A stretch of 32,374 bases of DNA from the NCBI GenBank assembly GCA_003138855.1, contig PLHF01000043.1:54135-86508 (forward strand), written 5' to 3'. Shown here piece by piece: positions 14,503 to 22,902 of this stretch. The position numbers were made by a program, and so were the translations under genes. Position 1 is the stretch's first letter; each line of letters starts with the position of its first letter. Under the pieces are notes generated by a model. It searched no databases and had not been told where the DNA came from. It saw only the letters and a list, made by a program, of their open reading frames with translations. The DNA comes from Acidimicrobiaceae bacterium. GTDB taxonomy: Bacteria; Actinomycetota; Acidimicrobiia; Acidimicrobiales; RAAP-2.

Positions 14503-15369
14503 GTGCGCGCCGCCAGCCTCAGACTCGGGGACCGGACCTTCGACATCGGTGACCGTGCCCTCGTCATGGGCATCCTCAATCGGACGCCCGACTCGTTCTA
14601 CGACAGAGGCGCCACGTTCGCCCTCGACGACCTGGCACGAAGGGCGGAACTCCTGGTCGAGGGAGGCGCCGACCTGCTCGACGTGGGGGGAGTGAAGGCA
14701 GGCCCGGGACCCGCCGTGGGGGAGGATGAGGAGCTCGACCGGGTCATCCCGGCCATCGAGGTGCTCCGCTTCCGTTTCGACATTCCTCTGTCGGTCGACA
14801 CCTGGAGGGCCTCGGTGGCCAAGGAGGCCTACGCGGCCGGAGCCGTCGTGGGCAACGACATCAGCGGGTTTGCCGACCCTGAGTACCTGCCGGTGGCCGC
14901 CGCCGCCGGAGCCACCGTGGTGGCCACCCACATCCGCCTGGGTCCCCGCATCCCCGACCCCGAGCCGGTCTACGACGACGTGGTCGATTCGGTCCGGGCC
15001 TTCCTCCTCGAGCGTGCCGCCCGGGCTCTGGCCGCGGGCGTGACGCCCGATCGGATCATCCTCGATGCCGGTCTCGATCTGGGGAAGACGGCGGAGCAGT
15101 CGCTCGCCTTGTTGCGGGCCTCGGACCAACTTGCCGAGCTGGGCTATCCGCTGTTGCTCTCCGCGTCGAACAAGACGTTCCTCGGGGTGGTGCTGGGTCT
15201 CGAGATCGCCCAGCGGCAGGATGCGTCGTTGGCTGCCACGGCCCTGGGGGCTGCGCTCGGCTGCCGGGTCATGCGGGTACACGAGGTCGGCGCGCAGCGT
15301 CAGGTGTGCCAGGTGCTGGCCTCGCTCAGCCGTGCCCGACGGTCCGTGGCCCGGTCCGGCGGCATGTGA
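14503..15369 (+). CDS. folP2: Dihydropteroate synthase paralogue, FolP2 type
   Basis: A 288-residue TIM-barrel protein of the pterin-binding family. NRTPDSFYD (26-34) replaces the usual N-V-TPDSFSD. DVGGVKAGPG (60-69) replaces DVGGESTRPG. DLGK at 192-195, SNK at 222-224 (for SRK) and RVHEV at 258-262 line up with substrate-binding positions of true synthases. These changes match mycobacterial FolP2, which is reported to lack dihydropteroate synthase activity. The loop that normally contacts pABA and pyrophosphate has lost its Ser-Thr-Arg, so a folate role is doubtful. The GTG start is supported by the -10 hexamer. holA follows 13 bases after the stop. Confidence 0.85.
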   Translation: MRAASLRLGDRTFDIGDRALVMGILNRTPDSFYDRGATFALDDLARRAELLVEGGADLLDVGGVKAGPGPAVGEDEELDRVIPAIEVLRFRFDIPLSVDTWRASVAKEAYAAGAVVGNDISGFADPEYLPVAAAAGATVVATHIRLGPRIPDPEPVYDDVVDSVRAFLLERAARALAAGVTPDRIILDAGLDLGKTAEQSLALLRASDQLAELGYPLLLSASNKTFLGVVLGLEIAQRQDASLAATALGAALGCRVMRVHEVGAQRQVCQVLASLSRARRSVARSGGM

Positions 15370-15382
15370 TGCGAGCACTCCG

Positions 15383-16411
15383 ATGAGCGCCAGGGCGGCT
15401 GCGGCCGCGCGCACCGAGGGGGCCCCGGTCGCCGCCAGAGCGGCCTACCTGGTGAAGGGCAACGATGCCTCCCTGGTGGCTCAGGCCGCACATGCGCTGA
15501 CCGCACAGCTGGTCGGAGGGGGCGACCCCTCGATGATGGTCGAAGAGTTCGGCGGGCCCGGTGTCGACCAGTTCGACATCGGGGTGGTGATCGATGCCTG
15601 CACGACCCCCCCGTTTCTGGTCGAGCGCCGGGTGGTGGTGGTACGCGAGGCAGGCCAACTGTCGGCGGGGGACGCCAAGCGGTTGGTGGCGTACCTCGGC
15701 GACCCACTCGAGACCACGGCGCTGGTACTGGTCGGCGGCGGTGGCGCCGTCCTCCCGGCGCTGACCAAGGCGGTCGGCGCGGTGGGCGAGGTGGTGGACA
15801 CATCGGTGGGATCCGGCAAGGCACGGTCGCAGTGGCTGGCCGATCATCTGAAGGGTGGGCCGGTCCGTCTCGACGGCCCGGCGGCGGCCCGGCTCTCCGA
15901 CCACCTGGGTGAGGACATGGGGCGCCTGCTCGGCCTGCTCGACACCTTGGCTGCGGCCTACGGGCAGGGTGCCACGGTGTCCCTCGGTGATCTCGAGCCC
16001 TTCCTGGGCGAGGCAGGGGCGTTGGCCCCGTGGGATCTCACCGATGCGGTGGATGCGGGCGACGCCACCAAGGCGCTGGCCGTGCTCCATCGGATGATCA
16101 CCGCCGGCGAGTCGCATCCACTGGTGGTGCTGACCGTGCTCCACCGTCACTACCAGCGGATGCTCCGGCTGGACGGCGCCGAGGCGACCTCGCCTGCGCA
16201 GGCTGCGGAGATCCTCGGCCTGCGCAGTCCGTTCCCGGCCAAGAAGGCCCTGGCCCAGGCGGGGCGGCTGGGGTCGGCCCGCATCGCCCGGGCCATCGGA
16301 TTGCTGGCCGAGGCGGACCTCGACGTGCGGGGCTCGACGGCGCTCCCGGCGGAGCTGGTCCTCGAGGTGCTGGTCGCCCGCCTCAGCCGACTGGTCCGCC
16401 ACGGTAGGTAG
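15383..16411 (+). CDS. holA: DNA polymerase III delta subunit
   Basis: A 342-residue clamp-loader delta subunit, which opens the beta clamp. The family order is visible: AAYLVKGNDASLVAQAAHAL, then VVIDACTTPPFLVERRVVVVREAGQL, where the small-to-medium residues before FL.ERR contact the clamp. Next come LADHLKG, a helical lid (AARLSDHLGEDMGRLLGLLDTLAAAYG), and the C-terminal collar domain with HPLVVLTVLHRHYQRMLRLDG and SPFPAKKALAQAGRLGSARI. Length is normal. ATG 15383 has no Shine-Dalgarno and lies 13 bases after folP2, so it probably depends on the upstream transcript. A 15-base inverted repeat spans its stop codon. Confidence 0.88.
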   Translation: MSARAAAAARTEGAPVAARAAYLVKGNDASLVAQAAHALTAQLVGGGDPSMMVEEFGGPGVDQFDIGVVIDACTTPPFLVERRVVVVREAGQLSAGDAKRLVAYLGDPLETTALVLVGGGGAVLPALTKAVGAVGEVVDTSVGSGKARSQWLADHLKGGPVRLDGPAAARLSDHLGEDMGRLLGLLDTLAAAYGQGATVSLGDLEPFLGEAGALAPWDLTDAVDAGDATKALAVLHRMITAGESHPLVVLTVLHRHYQRMLRLDGAEATSPAQAAEILGLRSPFPAKKALAQAGRLGSARIARAIGLLAEADLDVRGSTALPAELVLEVLVARLSRLVRHGR

Positions 16412-16439
16412 TGGGGGGTTCTGACGGACCAGTCGGCTG
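16384..16439. terminator. 15-base perfect inverted repeat across the holA stop
   Basis: CAGCCGACTGGTCCG at 16384-16398 is exactly complementary to 16425-16439, with a 26-base loop holding the holA stop and a G-run. Neither strand has a T-tract after it. It sits between two convergent genes (holA and the DUF2510 gene), so a bidirectional terminator or mRNA 3'-end stabiliser is the simplest reading. Confidence 0.55.
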
Positions 16440-16457
16440 GACGGGGCGAAGGTGCTA

Positions 16458-17156
16458 TCAGGCGACGGGGTCCCGTGCCTGTTGGCGAGCGTCGGCGACA
16501 TGCTCGGTCCAGTGGGACCCGTCCCAGTAGCGAAGTTGGTGCCTGCCCGTCGGGTCGGCTTTCCATCCGAACGGCGCCGTCACCTTGGGAGTCGGGCTGG
16601 CGGCTTCCGGCAGGCTGGCCCGTTGCGTCGGACGGTAGGCCGTGGCCACCCCCACCTGGGGCCCGTCCGTGCCGGTGGCGGACCCGCCCGCTCTGAAGAA
16701 GCCCCCCCCGCCGTCCCCGCCGCCGACCAACACCCTCTCCATGGCGGCAACTGCTTCGGGCAACTCCGTCTCCATGGCGGCGCCTGCTCCCGGCGACTCC
16801 GGCGACTCCGGCGAGCGGCCGGCCGGACCGGCGAAGGTCGGCAACGCGGGCGGTCCGTCGTCCAACGATGTCTGCGTGCTGCTGTCGCCGAACCGCTCGA
16901 AGGGGAGGCTGGCGGCTCGGCCGGCGGAGGCGATCTCCACCACCTTGGGCCGGGCGCCGAAGAGATACATGCCGAGGCCCACCAGGGGCAGGAAGACGAC
17001 CAGCACGAGATGGGCGATCTTGTTCTCCCCGGCGCGCCTCCAGGCCCATCCGGGTTGGCGGATCAGATCGACGGCACCCACGACCATCGAGACCGCGATG
17101 ATGAATATCACCAGTTCGAGGGAGAAGATGTTCGGGCTTGCGATCTGTCCGGTCAT
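16458..17156 (-). CDS. Membrane protein with PLDc_N-like helices and DUF2510 tail
   Basis: A 232-residue protein. Two transmembrane helices near the N-terminus (LELVIFIIAVSMVVGAVDLI and IAHLVLVVFLPLVGLGMYLF) flank a short basic loop, in the manner of PLDc_N-type membrane domains. A long low-complexity region follows, rich in Pro, Ala, Ser and Gly. The protein ends with the DUF2510 motif FGWKADPTGRHQLRYWDGSHWTEHVAD, a short WW-like module widespread in actinobacteria. Function unknown. ATG 17156 is backed by AGGAGG nine bases upstream. An in-frame start at 17249 would add an Asp-Asn-Ser repeat encoded by the 9-base repeats and is less likely. It lies downstream of dnaE2 on the same strand. Confidence 0.72.
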   Translation of the reverse strand: MTGQIASPNIFSLELVIFIIAVSMVVGAVDLIRQPGWAWRRAGENKIAHLVLVVFLPLVGLGMYLFGARPKVVEIASAGRAASLPFERFGDSSTQTSLDDGPPALPTFAGPAGRSPESPESPGAGAAMETELPEAVAAMERVLVGGGDGGGGFFRAGGSATGTDGPQVGVATAYRPTQRASLPEAASPTPKVTAPFGWKADPTGRHQLRYWDGSHWTEHVADARQQARDPVA

Positions 17157-17190
17157 GGGCCACAGCCTCCTGTTCGTGCCGATGTCGTGG

Positions 17191-17235
17191 TTGTCGCTGT
17201 TGTCGCTGTTGTCGCTGTTGTCACTGTTGTCACTG
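17191..17235. repeat. Five tandem 9-base repeats upstream of the DUF2510 gene
   Basis: Five consecutive units of TTGTCGCTG or TTGTCACTG: the first three have the G variant, the last two the A variant. They lie 35-80 bases upstream of ATG 17156, where promoter elements would be. The array may act as phased operator sites or be simple slippage. The rest of 17157-17428 shows nothing else clear. Confidence 0.8.
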
Positions 17236-17428
17236 AGAAGGCCGGGCACCGGGGCCGGGACGCCCCGATCGGGGTGCGTACCGTGGTATCGGCCAACTAC
17301 CTGTGCACCATGAGGTGGCGCCTCGGAATGTCAATGACTGCGTGCGGTATGGGAATCATCGGCGTTGCTGTGGCACTGCATCATCACTCGTAGTGTTGTT
17401 CATATCACTGAGAGTAGTCAAGAAAAAG

Positions 17429-20400
17429 TTACCGGAAATCTCTCGACGGCGGGACCGGGCCCAGTTCGAGGGGTTCGAACCGCTCGGCCACCAGGGTCAC
17501 CGACCCTTCCGACCGCTCGATGCGGCCCCGCACCAGGAGCGCCCGGCACGACCGGGCCACCGGCTTCCACCGGACCCAGGCACCACGGGAGCAGACGACG
17601 TTGACCATGCCGGTCTCGTCCTCGAGGTTCAAGAAGACGGCGCCGTGGGCGCTCTCGGGCTGTTGGCGGTGGGTGACCACGCCCCCGACGGTGATCCGGT
17701 CCCCGGTCGGCCTCGACGCCAATCCGCCGGCTGGGACCACCCCCCGTCGGTCCAGACCGCTCCGGGCCAACTCCATGGCCGTGGTGTCCGGCGCCATGCC
17801 GAGCGACCACAGGTCGTCGGACACCTCCTCCCACGGGGTGGGGATCGGGAGGGGTGGAGGATCCGATCCGGTGACCACGCCCGGCAGCCGATCCGGAGTG
17901 GCCTGGGAGGCCGCTCCCGCCGCCCACACCAGCGACCGCCGGCGGGGGCCCCGGGTCGGCCGGTCGGCCTCCGGCGGCCGGTCGCGTCGGGCCGTCTGCC
18001 CCGGGCCGACGTCGGGGAACAGGCCGTCCAGCGCCCCGGCGGTGGCCAGTGCCTCCAGCTGGGCCCGAGCGACGCCGGCCCGGCGCACCAGATCCTCCAT
18101 GCTCGACCACGGGCGTCCTCCCTCGATTCGTGCCGCGGTCTCGCCTCCGATGCCACGTACCGACGACAGCCCGAGCCGGATCGCGGGCCGTGCGATTCCG
18201 CCGACTCCATCGCCCCCTTCGGGCCCTCCCTCGTCCGGCTCGAGGCTGGCGTCGGCCTGGCCGGCGTTCACATCGGGACGACGGACGGTCACCCCGTGGC
18301 GCTTGGCGTCGGCCACCAGGCTCTGGGGAGACCAGAACCCCATGGGCTGCGCGTTCAGCAACCCGGCGGTGAAGGCGGCGGGATAGTGCACCTTGCACCA
18401 GGCGGTGGAGTACACCAGGTGGGCGAAGGCCACCGAGTGGCTCTCGGGGAAGCCGAAGTTGGCGAAGGCGGCCAGCGCCGCGTACACCTGCTCGGACACA
18501 TCGGTCGAGACCTGCCGGGCGGCCATCCCCGCGAACAGGCGATCGCGGAGGCGGGCCATCCGCTCGCCCGACCGCTTGGCGCTCATCGCCTGGCGCAGCT
18601 CGTCCGCCTCGGTCGGGGTGAACCCGGCCACGTCGATGGCGATCTGCATCAGCTGCTCCTGGAAGAGGGGCACCCCGAGGGTCCGCTCCAGGGCAGGTTG
18701 CAGCAGCGGGTGCAGATAGGTGACCGGCTCGGTCCCGTTGCGCCGCCGGATGTAGGGATGGACGGCGTTCCCCTGGATCGGGCCGGGCCGGATGAGGGCG
18801 ACCTCGATGGCCAGGTCGTAGAAGCACCGGGGCTGCACGCGGGGGAGGGTGTTCATCTGGGCCCGCGACTCCACCTGGAACACCCCCACGGTGTCGGCGC
18901 GGCACAGCAGGTCGTACACCTCGGGCTCCTGGCCGAGCCGTGCCAGGTCGATCTCGACGTGGTGGAACCCGCGCACCAGGTCGACCATGTGGTGCAACGC
19001 GGTCAGCATGCCCAGGCCCAGGAGGTCGAATTTGACCAGCCCGGCCGCGGCGCAGTCATCCTTGTCCCACTGGAGCACACTGCGGCCGGGCATCCGGCCC
19101 CACTCCACGGGGCACACCTCCACCACGGGCCGGTCGCAGATGACCATGCCCCCGGAGTGGATGCCGAGGTGGCGGGGGAAGTCGAGCAGCTCGGTGGCCA
19201 GCTCCTGCACCAGTGGCGGGAGATCGCCCCGCTCGCGCAACGGCTCACCCCGTTCGACCGACTTCGACCAGGCATCGACCTCCTCGGCGGCGTGCCCGAG
19301 CGCCTTGCCCACGTCGCGCAGCGCCGAGCGGGACCGGTAGGTGATGACGTTGGCCACCTGGGCGGCGTGCAACCGGCCGTAGCGCTCGTAGACGTACTGG
19401 ATGGCCTCTTCCCGCCGCCCCGACTCGATGTCGACGTCGATGTCCGGTGGCCCGTCGCGGGCCGGCGAGAGGAACCGCTCGAACAGCAGCCCGAGGGAGA
19501 CCGCGTCGACGTTGGTGATGCCCAGGGCGTAACAGACGGCGGACGTGGCCGCCGAGCCGCGGCCCTGGCAGAAGATGTCCTGGCGCCGGCAGAACATGAC
19601 GATGTCCCAGACGGTGAGGAAGTAGCCGGGGAACCCGAGCTCGCCGATGACGGTGAGCTCGTGATCGAGCTGGGCCCACGCCCCCCGCACCCGCTCGGCA
19701 CCCCGCGGTCCGTACCGCTCGGTGGCACCCCGGCGTACCAGCTCGGTCAGCCAGGTCTGTTCGGTGTGCCCGCTCGGTACCGGAAAGTCGGGGAGGCGTG
19801 GTGCCACCAGGCGCAGGTCGAACGCGCAACCGGCGGCGAGGTCGGCCGCCCGTTCGACCGCACCGGGCCACCGGGCGAACCGCTGCTGTTGCTCGGCCTC
19901 CCCGCGCAGGCAGGCGGTGGCCGACGGAGGGAGCCACCCTTCGAGATCCTCGAGGGTCCGCCGGGCCCGGACCGCGGCCAGCGCGGTGGCCAGGGGGAAC
20001 CGGCCCGGAGTGGCGTAGTGCACGTTGTTGGTGGTCACCGGGGCCACCCCCCGCTCGGTGGCCAGCAGGGCCAGGACGTCGTTGCGGGTGGCGTCGATCG
20101 GGTTGCCGTGATCCCACAACTCGACCGCCAGGTGGTCGCGGCCGAAGCGCCCGATCAGGTGGTCGAGTGCCCGGGCCGCGGCGGTCGGGCCGCCGGTGGT
20201 GAGGGCGGTGGCCAGCGCCCCCTTGCGGCAGCCGGTGAGGATGTGCCAGTGGCCACCGTGGTGGTCGGCCAGGTCGTCGAGGGTGATGATCGGCTTCCCC
20301 TTCTCGCCGCCGGCCAGATGGGCCTCGGCGATCACCCTGCTGAGGCGGGCGTACCCCTCGGGGTCCCGGGCCAGCACGACCAGGTGGGTGCCGTCCGGAT

Positions 20401-20647
20401 CCGGCATGCCGGTACGGAGGGGGGAGATGCCCGCTCCGGAGATGGTGAGCTCGGCGCCGAACACGGTGGGCAGGCCGAAGGCCCTGGCCGCCTCGGCGAA
20501 GCGGACCACTCCGTAGAGGCCGTTGTGGTCGGTGAGGGCGAGCGCGGAGAGGCCGAGGCGGACTGCCTCTGCGGCCAGCTCCTCGGGATGGCTGGCGCCG
20601 TCGAGGAAGGAGAAGTTGGAGTGGGCATGGAGCTCGGCGTAGGCCAT
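17429..20647 (-). CDS. dnaE2: Error-prone DNA polymerase III alpha subunit DnaE2
   Basis: A 1072-residue C-family polymerase that performs translesion synthesis with ImuA' and ImuB after DNA damage. The PHP domain opens AYAELHAHSNFSFLDGASHPEEL with LALTDHNGLYGV. Polymerase catalytic acids are in PDIDVDIES (about 400-408) and LVKFDLLGLGML (about 540). A helix-hairpin-helix region (SSVRGIGGETAARIEGGRPW) precedes the C-terminal OB fold (ITVGGVVTHRQQPESAHGAVFLNLEDETG). The short length and the missing C-terminal tau-binding part distinguish it from replicative DnaE1. It starts 15 bases after the imuB stop, so the three genes form one operon controlled by the LexA box at 22534-22549. Confidence 0.96.
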   Translation of the reverse strand: MAYAELHAHSNFSFLDGASHPEELAAEAVRLGLSALALTDHNGLYGVVRFAEAARAFGLPTVFGAELTISGAGISPLRTGMPDPDGTHLVVLARDPEGYARLSRVIAEAHLAGGEKGKPIITLDDLADHHGGHWHILTGCRKGALATALTTGGPTAAARALDHLIGRFGRDHLAVELWDHGNPIDATRNDVLALLATERGVAPVTTNNVHYATPGRFPLATALAAVRARRTLEDLEGWLPPSATACLRGEAEQQQRFARWPGAVERAADLAAGCAFDLRLVAPRLPDFPVPSGHTEQTWLTELVRRGATERYGPRGAERVRGAWAQLDHELTVIGELGFPGYFLTVWDIVMFCRRQDIFCQGRGSAATSAVCYALGITNVDAVSLGLLFERFLSPARDGPPDIDVDIESGRREEAIQYVYERYGRLHAAQVANVITYRSRSALRDVGKALGHAAEEVDAWSKSVERGEPLRERGDLPPLVQELATELLDFPRHLGIHSGGMVICDRPVVEVCPVEWGRMPGRSVLQWDKDDCAAAGLVKFDLLGLGMLTALHHMVDLVRGFHHVEIDLARLGQEPEVYDLLCRADTVGVFQVESRAQMNTLPRVQPRCFYDLAIEVALIRPGPIQGNAVHPYIRRRNGTEPVTYLHPLLQPALERTLGVPLFQEQLMQIAIDVAGFTPTEADELRQAMSAKRSGERMARLRDRLFAGMAARQVSTDVSEQVYAALAAFANFGFPESHSVAFAHLVYSTAWCKVHYPAAFTAGLLNAQPMGFWSPQSLVADAKRHGVTVRRPDVNAGQADASLEPDEGGPEGGDGVGGIARPAIRLGLSSVRGIGGETAARIEGGRPWSSMEDLVRRAGVARAQLEALATAGALDGLFPDVGPGQTARRDRPPEADRPTRGPRRRSLVWAAGAASQATPDRLPGVVTGSDPPPLPIPTPWEEVSDDLWSLGMAPDTTAMELARSGLDRRGVVPAGGLASRPTGDRITVGGVVTHRQQPESAHGAVFLNLEDETGMVNVVCSRGAWVRWKPVARSCRALLVRGRIERSEGSVTLVAERFEPLELGPVPPSRDFR

Positions 20648-20662
20648 GGCGTGGGTGTCGAT

Positions 20663-21766
20663 CTACCCGTAGGTCGCTTCGACCCACCAGCGGCCCCGTT
20701 CGACCAGCAGCAGGTAGGCCTCCGCACCGGCTACCGCCTGCATGCGCGCGCTCTTCCGGCGGGATCGAGACCACCACCGTTCGTCCGACGGCCACGGGCC
20801 GGCCCAGGCGGTCACCTCTGCCCACGGGGCCTCCTCCACCGAGAGGCGGCCGGGGGCGGTGGCGAGCAAGCACCGTCCCGAGACCCTGACCGGCTCCCCA
20901 CGCGCATCGACCAGTTCGGCACGGAGCGGGGTCGGGTGCACGACCACGGGTGCCGGCGGGGGGATCTGGCCGGGCCACGGAGCGCCGAGGGTGCTGTCCT
21001 CCTGGGGCTCCCGGGCGTTCCATGTGACGAACCGCGCCCGCTGGGCCGGCCCCCGCCCCCCCTGGAGGCGGGCGGTGACGACGCCGTCGGGGCCGAGCAG
21101 GTCCTGCACGGCGGCCAGGGATCGACCGGCCCGGACATCGGTGTCGCCCACCCCGCCCCAGAACCCGGGCTCGTCGACCACCGTGGCCCGGCGCGGGGCG
21201 CCGCCGGGCCGGCCGCCCCCGCGCTGCTCGTCGACGCGTCGACGAGCGAGCGGCTGGCGCAGTTCGGCCAGCTCACCGCTCCGCCCTCCGGCCACCCTGT
21301 GGCAGGTGACGCCGTCGGCCCCGAACCGGCCGAGCACATGGGATGCGGGAAGGGCGGCGAAGTCGCCGAGGGTGCGGATCCCCAGCCGGGCCAACAGCTC
21401 GGCCAACCCGGGGTTCCCGAGGATGCCCACCGGAAGAGGGGCCAGGAAGTCGGGGGTCCCTCCTGGTGGGACGACCAGGCCACGCCGGGCGGCAAGGACG
21501 GCGGCGAACAGCCCGTCGGCCACGCCGACCTCGACCGGGGTGATGTCGGAGGTCGCACCGACGATCGATCGGATCAACGCGTCCTCACCGCCGAAGTAGC
21601 GAGCCGGCCCGCGGGCGGGAAGTGAGCAGAGGCCGGGCCGCACGGCGGTGATCCACGGGCAGTACGCCTCCACGGCATCGACCACCTCGACGAACGATCG
21701 GAGGGCCGTCCCGTCCTCGTCCTCGTCGAGGAGGTCCGGACAGCGCACGACGAGCAGACGGTCCAT
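20663..21766 (-). CDS. imuB: ImuB, Y-family-like accessory protein, shortened form
   Basis: A 367-residue inactive Y-family relative that links DnaE2 and ImuA' to the beta clamp. RPGLCSLPARGPARYFGGEDALI (44-65) and the helix-hairpin-helix stretch LARLGIRTLGDFAALPASHVLGRFG (125-149) are typical. So is the C-terminal AAVQDLLGPDGVV...LQGGRGPAQRARFVTWN. It is much shorter than the usual 500 or more residues. About 55-60 residues of the N-terminal palm/fingers are missing between CPDL and DGTALRSFVEVVDAVE. Only about 27 residues stand where the little-finger domain should be (171-197). The expected clamp-binding QLxLWGG is replaced by DEPGFWGG (198-205). The start lies one base after the imuA' stop. 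Confidence 0.88.
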   Translation of the reverse strand: MDRLLVVRCPDLLDEDEDGTALRSFVEVVDAVEAYCPWITAVRPGLCSLPARGPARYFGGEDALIRSIVGATSDITPVEVGVADGLFAAVLAARRGLVVPPGGTPDFLAPLPVGILGNPGLAELLARLGIRTLGDFAALPASHVLGRFGADGVTCHRVAGGRSGELAELRQPLARRRVDEQRGGGRPGGAPRRATVVDEPGFWGGVGDTDVRAGRSLAAVQDLLGPDGVVTARLQGGRGPAQRARFVTWNAREPQEDSTLGAPWPGQIPPPAPVVVHPTPLRAELVDARGEPVRVSGRCLLATAPGRLSVEEAPWAEVTAWAGPWPSDERWWSRSRRKSARMQAVAGAEAYLLLVERGRWWVEATYG

Positions 21767-21767
21767 G

Positions 21768-22541
21768 TCAGCCCGCCGTGCCGGTTCCGGTGGCGTCCTC
21801 CGCCACTGCCCCTGTCGCCGAAGGCAGCCACAGGTGACGGTGCCTGGGGCGTGCCGCCGACCGGCGGCCCGTTGCCGTCACGGTCATCCGCCGCCCGGAC
21901 AGGTACCCCTCGCCGGTGCCGGCCCCGTCCCAGCGCATGTCGCTGACGCCCAGGTGCAGATCGGGGTGTTCGGGCCACCCGGCTCGTCCCGGCACGACCA
22001 CCAGCACGGACCGGCGCTCCCTGGCCCTGGCCACCAACCTGCGGGCCATGGCCGGGCGGGGAGGGAAGGGCGGGCAGAGCATCACGAGATCGACGCCTTC
22101 GATCAGCACCGCGGTGACCTCGGCCCATGCGGCCCCCGGCCGGGGGACCACCGCCGACCGGGCAAGGTCGATCCCGAGGTCGTGGGCGGCAACGGCGCCA
22201 AGGCCGGGGAGCCCGACCAACGCGCACCACGACCCGGTTCCCGATGCTGCGGCCAGCAGGGCCAGGGCCACACTGATGCCGCCGCCGCTCCCTTCCGGGC
22301 CCCCGCCGGCCAGGCCGGTGACGACGACCGTGCTCCCGCGGCGCAAGCCGCCGTCGGGGAGCAGGTCGGCGAGGGGCGGTACCACCGGGAGGAGGCGGGT
22401 CTGGCTCGACGAAACGGGCCGCGTGCGCTCGGCCAACACGGCCAGGGACGCGAGGTCCCGCTCCCGGTCGAGGCTCCTGCGGGGGGACGGCCCCGGGGGC
22501 GGGGCATCCACGTCCCGCCGGTCGGGGGATGCTACGAACAT
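21768..22541 (-). CDS. imuA': ImuA', RecA-like mutagenesis protein
   Basis: A 257-residue RecA-fold protein of the actinobacterial ImuA' family, a partner of ImuB and DnaE2 in induced mutagenesis. The core reads GGLRRGSTVVVTGLAGGG, then SVALALLAAASGTGSWCALVGLPGLGAVAAHDLGIDL, VPRPGAAWAEVTAVLIEGVDLVMLCPP, and ends with VTATGRRSAARPRHRHLWLPSA. The Walker A loop is not canonical (GLAGGGPEGSGGG), as is common in this family. The ATG at 22541 lies inside the LexA box with a TACTAT hexamer seven bases before it. This implies a leaderless message; a GTG at 22511 is an alternative. It is the first gene of the cassette. Confidence 0.9.
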   Translation of the reverse strand: MFVASPDRRDVDAPPPGPSPRRSLDRERDLASLAVLAERTRPVSSSQTRLLPVVPPLADLLPDGGLRRGSTVVVTGLAGGGPEGSGGGISVALALLAAASGTGSWCALVGLPGLGAVAAHDLGIDLARSAVVPRPGAAWAEVTAVLIEGVDLVMLCPPFPPRPAMARRLVARARERRSVLVVVPGRAGWPEHPDLHLGVSDMRWDGAGTGEGYLSGRRMTVTATGRRSAARPRHRHLWLPSATGAVAEDATGTGTAG

Positions 22542-22549
22542 ATGTTCGA
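22534..22549. promoter_or_regulatory. LexA-binding SOS box
   Basis: The 14-base perfect palindrome CGAACATATGTTCG fits the actinobacterial consensus TCGAAC-N4-GTTCGA with only the first T changed to A. It overlaps both the -10 region and the start codon of imuA', a placement that would block transcription start completely when LexA is bound. It controls the leftward imuA'-imuB-dnaE2 operon. Confidence 0.92.
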
Positions 22550-22554
22550 TAGTA
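22549..22554 (-). promoter_or_regulatory. Putative -10 box of the imu operon
   Basis: TACTAT on the minus strand ends seven bases before the A of the imuA' ATG and abuts the SOS box. This supports leaderless transcription under direct LexA control. No good -35 is seen. Confidence 0.6.
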
Positions 22555-22603
22555 CCGACTGGGCGGCCATCGTGCCCAGCCGCCCCGTGCGGGGGTCGAC
22601 CGG

Positions 22604-22902
22604 GAGCGGCTCACCCTGGTCGAGCCCCTGATCGGGTGGGCCGGACTGTCCGTTCCCGACTTCCTGCCCGAGGCAGTGCCGGCGATCGAGGTCGGGTGGC
22701 GGCTGGACTCGGACCATCGGGGCCGCGGCTACCCCACCGAGGCGGGGCCGCCGCCCTCCGTTGGGGCTTCGACGACCTCGGACTCGACGAGATCATCAGC
22801 ATCTTCGAGCCCGGGAACGCCTCCTCGGAGAGGGTGATGGACCGGCTCGGCTTCGGCTCCGGATCCGCGACGGTGCACCCGGCCGGGGGGCTCACCCAAT
22901 GA
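22604..22902 (+). pseudogene. GNAT acetyltransferase, truncated and frameshifted
   Basis: The C-terminal half of a GNAT N-acetyltransferase. One frame reads LIGWAGLSVPDFLPEAVPAIEVGWRL and the acetyl-CoA loop RGRGYPTEA. After a one-base shift in the G-run near 22745 another frame continues AALRWGFDDLGLDEIISIFEPGNASSERVMDRLGFGS to a stop at 22902. The N-terminal 70-80 residues of the family are absent; the imuA' promoter lies where they should be. It is probably a dead remnant. Confidence 0.8.

Noticed and set aside
17191..17235. A CRISPR array or coding Asp-Asn-Ser repeat
   Set aside because: Units are only nine bases without spacers. Translation from 17249 is less likely than from 17156, which has a good Shine-Dalgarno.
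17303..21625. A very long open frame on the plus strand opposite dnaE2 and imuB
   Set aside because: It is the antisense shadow of GC-rich coding DNA; its Gly/Arg/Pro/His-rich composition has no domain, and the minus strand carries unmistakable DnaE2 and ImuB.
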